DNA of 28,120 nt from Prevotella sp. UBA2444 (lineage in GTDB: Bacteria; Bacteroidota; Bacteroidia; Bacteroidales; Bacteroidaceae), in the NCBI GenBank assembly GCA_002342665.1, contig DDQK01000036.1:1087-29206 (forward strand), written 5' to 3'. Within the stretch, counting starts at the first letter, position 1; each line of letters opens with the position of its first letter. Both the position numbers and the translations under genes were made by a program. A model generated the notes under the pieces. It ran no database searches. It was given only the letters and a program-made list of their open reading frames with translations, and had not been told where the DNA came from. Positions 25,837 through 28,120 of this stretch are shown piece by piece.

Positions 25837-26864
25837 ACGGGTCTTATTCTTAGTTTGTAGTGATTATCTGTATATGCGACCTGCATCACGCCTCGCCGCG
25901 GGATGGTGAGGGCCACATGTCCCATCGTGCGTCGCAGGTTGATCTCCACGCAAGGATGGAGCAGGAATCCGTCGGCCTCAGGTCGGGCCACCACCATCAT
26001 GTCCACCCCGAAAGGTCCATGATAGGAGCCGAGCATGGGAGCAAGCAATCTGCAAATCTCTGCTTGAACGGCATCGAGCAGACCGACTGAAAGATAGCGA
26101 CTTATGACCTCTCGCTTTTCATCCTCAGAGGCAAGGATATTGCCGGTATAGGCACCATTGGTAGTATGGAACAGAGATAGGCCGCGACAGACGATCCGCC
26201 CGTCGTCGAGACGAACGAACTCGATGGCGAAATCCTTCACCTTATTATATTGTGGCTCCACGACGACCGAGCCCTGCCGCAGGAGCGTGTTCAGCAGCCA
26301 GCCCAGCTGAGAGGCATCGGGCTCGCCGGAGATGAAACGTATTCCCCGGCCGCTGCTGCTCCATGGTGCCTTGACCACCACCCTGCCCCACTTGTCGGCC
26401 AATGCCCTGACGGCATCGACGGAATCGGCCAGCTGCGACTCGCCCACGGTACCTTCGAGACGTAGCTGAGGGAGCAGCCCGACCGCCGTCCGCCGGTGTG
26501 ACAGCTCGCGCACGGCAGCCACCTCTGACTCTGTCAGACAGGCCTGCGGCGACACGCCCCAACGCAGCAGGAATCGGCGCAAGGGTTCGTCCCAGCCCCA
26601 GGGGTCTACACGACTGATATCCAGACGAGACAGTTGTGACTTCACCACAAAGCCGTCGAAAGAGCGATGCATCAGTCGGCCGAAAGCCCTTTGAGCAGCC
26701 TCGGCACTATCCACCAGCACGATATCGCCCGGCTGAGCCCAGATGGCGGGGAGCCAGTCGAGGTCGGCATGTAGCTGGCGCCCGGCATGTGGAGCCGTAA
26801 AATTACTCAGCCCGGAGGCCAAAGCGAGGTCGTGTTCGGGGTTAAATACGTTTAAAATCATCAT
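25833..26864 (-). CDS. ATP-grasp-like protein of unknown function
   Basis: The 343-residue product looks cytoplasmic, with no signal or membrane helix. It begins MMILNVFNPEHDLALASG. VVVKAPWSSSGRGIRF (162-177, Lys165) resembles the ATP-grasp nucleotide-binding lysine and loop. FGVDMMVV (285-292) and HPCVEINLRRTMGH (303-316, Glu307 and Asn309) resemble the metal-binding end of ATP-grasp ligases. The reaction is unknown; a carboxylate-amine or peptide ligase would fit the fold. A longer in-frame start (26924) is rejected because the -7 box at 26873-26880 lies inside it. Two ATGs (26864, 26861) sit at the very 5' end of the transcript. It is coupled to the GH43 gene by an ATGA overlap. Confidence 0.75.
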   Translation of the reverse strand: MMILNVFNPEHDLALASGLSNFTAPHAGRQLHADLDWLPAIWAQPGDIVLVDSAEAAQRAFGRLMHRSFDGFVVKSQLSRLDISRVDPWGWDEPLRRFLLRWGVSPQACLTESEVAAVRELSHRRTAVGLLPQLRLEGTVGESQLADSVDAVRALADKWGRVVVKAPWSSSGRGIRFISGEPDASQLGWLLNTLLRQGSVVVEPQYNKVKDFAIEFVRLDDGRIVCRGLSLFHTTNGAYTGNILASEDEKREVISRYLSVGLLDAVQAEICRLLAPMLGSYHGPFGVDMMVVARPEADGFLLHPCVEINLRRTMGHVALTIPRRGVMQVAYTDNHYKLRIRPV

Positions 26865-26872
26865 TTCGGCAG

Positions 26873-26880
26873 CAAAGGTA
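26873..26880 (-). promoter_or_regulatory. -7 element, near-leaderless promoter of the ATP-grasp-GH43 operon
   Basis: The minus strand reads TACCTTTG. Only eight bases separate it from the first ATG, so the message probably has almost no 5' leader. A clear -33 TTTG is not seen. Confidence 0.6.
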
Positions 26881-26910
26881 AGCATTTTTTTTCGTTTTCC
26901 GCGAAAAAGA

Positions 26911-26942
26911 TTTGGTAATCCCACATTTTTATTTTAATTTTG
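26911..26942 (+). promoter_or_regulatory. Promoter of the response regulator-phosphatase gene
   Basis: TTTG (26911-26914) is followed after 20 bases by TAATTTTG (26935-26942), a complete Bacteroidetes consensus. The leader is about 25 bases. Confidence 0.75.
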
Positions 26943-26973
26943 CACGGGAAATAACTAATAATTCAAAAAAGAT

Positions 26974-28120
26974 ATGCCAACAAAGATTTTAAGCGTTGAC
27001 GACGAGATGGATCTCGAATTGCTATTAACGCAATATTTCCGTAGAAAGATACGTAAGGGTGAATATGAATTCTTCTTTGCCCACAACGGCCTTGAGGCCC
27101 TGACGATGCTTCTGAAGCACAAGGACATCGACATCATCCTCTCCGACATCAACATGCCGGAGATGGACGGTCTGACGCTGCTGACGAAGATCAACGAGAT
27201 GCAGAATCCCGCCTTGAAGTGCATCATGGTGTCGGCCTATGGCGACATGGGTAACATCCGCCAGGCGATGAACAACGGCGCCTTCGACTTCGCCACAAAG
27301 CCCATCGACCTGGACGACCTGAGCCGCACCATCGAGAAGGCCATCGAGCAGATCCACTACATCCGCCAGATGCAGGAGGACAGCAACCAGCTGCAGTCGC
27401 TCAAGGGCGACCTGGCCGTGGCCCACGAGATACAGCAGGCCATCCTGCCGCGCATCTTCCCGCCCTTCCCTGAGGAAACAGGCTTTCTGGACATAGCAGC
27501 CTCGATGGAAGCAGCCAAGGACATCGGCGGCGACTTCTACGACTTCTTCCGCATCGACGAGGACCGCATCGGCGTGTGCATCGCCGATGTCAGCGGGAAG
27601 GGCATCCCGGCTGCCATCTTCATGGCCGTCAGCCGCACGCTCATCAGGGCCACGGGAATCCAGGGAGACTCGGCGGCAGAGTGCATCACCTACTCCAACA
27701 AGCTGTTGGCGAAGGAGTCGGTCAACTGCATGTTCGTCACCGTGTTCTACGGCATCTACAACCTCCGCACCGGCGAGCTGACCTACACCAATGCCGGCCA
27801 TAACCCGCCCTACATCCTGAAGAGCGACGGACAGGTGGTGGAGACACCCATGCCAAAAGACCCGATCGTGGGAGCCTTCGACTTCCTGGAATATCATCAG
27901 GCCACCCTCCAGCTGGACAAGGGCGACATGCTGGTGATGTTCACCGACGGCGTCAACGAGGCCATGAATACCGAGCTGGAAGAGTATGGCGACGAGCGAC
28001 TCATCAATATCCTCAAGCAGTCGGCCAACAAGGACTGCCAGGAGACTATCAAGGCCGTTAAGGCAGACCTGTCTGCATTCACCACAGGTGCCGAGCAGAG
28101 TGACGACATCACGATGCTGG
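26974..28120 (+). CDS. Response regulator fused to PP2C/SpoIIE phosphatase (3' end outside window)
   Basis: The frame is open from ATG at 26974 to the window edge (382 residues so far). Residues 1-125 are a receiver domain: acidic pair Asp9-Asp10, phosphoacceptor Asp58 in LSDINMPEMDG, Ser87 and Lys109 in ATKP. A helical linker follows (about 125-155), and LAVAHEIQQAILP (147-159) leads into an RsbU/SpoIIE-type serine phosphatase. Its metal-binding residues are in DIGGDFYD (183-190), IADVSGKG (203-210, Asp205), FTDGVNEA (323-330, Asp325) and SDDIT (376-380). Such proteins dephosphorylate an anti-sigma-factor antagonist after phosphorylation by a sensor kinase. By comparison with the family only a few residues are missing. 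Partners lie outside the window. Confidence 0.93.
   Translation, partial: MPTKILSVDDEMDLELLLTQYFRRKIRKGEYEFFFAHNGLEALTMLLKHKDIDIILSDINMPEMDGLTLLTKINEMQNPALKCIMVSAYGDMGNIRQAMNNGAFDFATKPIDLDDLSRTIEKAIEQIHYIRQMQEDSNQLQSLKGDLAVAHEIQQAILPRIFPPFPEETGFLDIAASMEAAKDIGGDFYDFFRIDEDRIGVCIADVSGKGIPAAIFMAVSRTLIRATGIQGDSAAECITYSNKLLAKESVNCMFVTVFYGIYNLRTGELTYTNAGHNPPYILKSDGQVVETPMPKDPIVGAFDFLEYHQATLQLDKGDMLVMFTDGVNEAMNTELEEYGDERLINILKQSANKDCQETIKAVKADLSAFTTGAEQSDDITML

Noticed and set aside
27025..27897. A 290-residue open frame opposite the response regulator-phosphatase
   Set aside because: The plus-strand frame has intact receiver and phosphatase motifs; the minus frame has low-complexity, His/Val/Asp-rich sequence typical of a shadow.

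Overview
The window reads as chromosomal DNA of a Bacteroidales bacterium, most likely of the Prevotella group. The signs are promoters of the Bacteroidetes type (TAnnTTTG near -7, sometimes TTTG about 20 bases upstream), very few Shine-Dalgarno sequences, Bacteroidetes-type forms of IleRS, ProRS, LspA and DksA, lipoproteins that look like DUF4296 and DUF3256 members, and glycan-degrading enzymes. The family names come from recognising the translated sequences; no search was run. No tRNA, rRNA, CRISPR array, insertion sequence or prophage gene was seen.

Layout. (1) 1-1389: a five-unit palindromic repeat array with a 22-base period abuts the stop codon of a leftward MltF-like lytic transglycosylase lipoprotein. 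(2) 1501-4663: a rightward hisG-hisD-hisC operon with ATGA overlaps, without hisB next to it. (3) 4689-6837: a leftward cell-envelope cluster of an OmpA-type glycine-zipper lipoprotein, the peptidoglycan glycosyltransferase mtgA and an unusual sigma-70 factor. (4) 6978-8459: rightward proS, ending in a two-hairpin region that probably terminates transcription in both directions. (5) 8657-18155: a long leftward cluster, in transcription order ileS, dksA-like, lspA, DUF4296-like lipoprotein, nucleoside-type MFS transporter, rsmE, paaK, DUF3256-like protein. (6) 18343-23963: a rightward cluster of two tandem DcuB-type C4-dicarboxylate carriers followed closely by a GH106-type alpha-L-rhamnosidase. 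(7) 24127-26864: a leftward pair in which an unrecognised ATP-grasp-like gene overlaps a secreted GH43 enzyme by four bases. (8) 26974 to the window end: a response regulator fused to a PP2C/SpoIIE phosphatase, cut by the window edge.

Functionally this is mostly core metabolism: histidine synthesis, two aminoacyl-tRNA synthetases, lipoprotein maturation, peptidoglycan synthesis and turnover, rRNA methylation. It also carries fermentation and fumarate-respiration transport and two exported plant-polysaccharide enzymes. The glycosidases are not beside SusC/SusD genes, so this is not a complete polysaccharide utilisation locus.

The most unusual signals are the 22-base-period palindromic array, a sigma factor that lacks domain 3 and the promoter-melting tryptophans, two divergent promoter regions with identical 52-base geometry and 7-base repeats, the mutually exclusive hairpins after proS, and the translational coupling of an unknown ATP-grasp-like protein to a GH43 enzyme. 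I found no convincing defence system or other large novel system.
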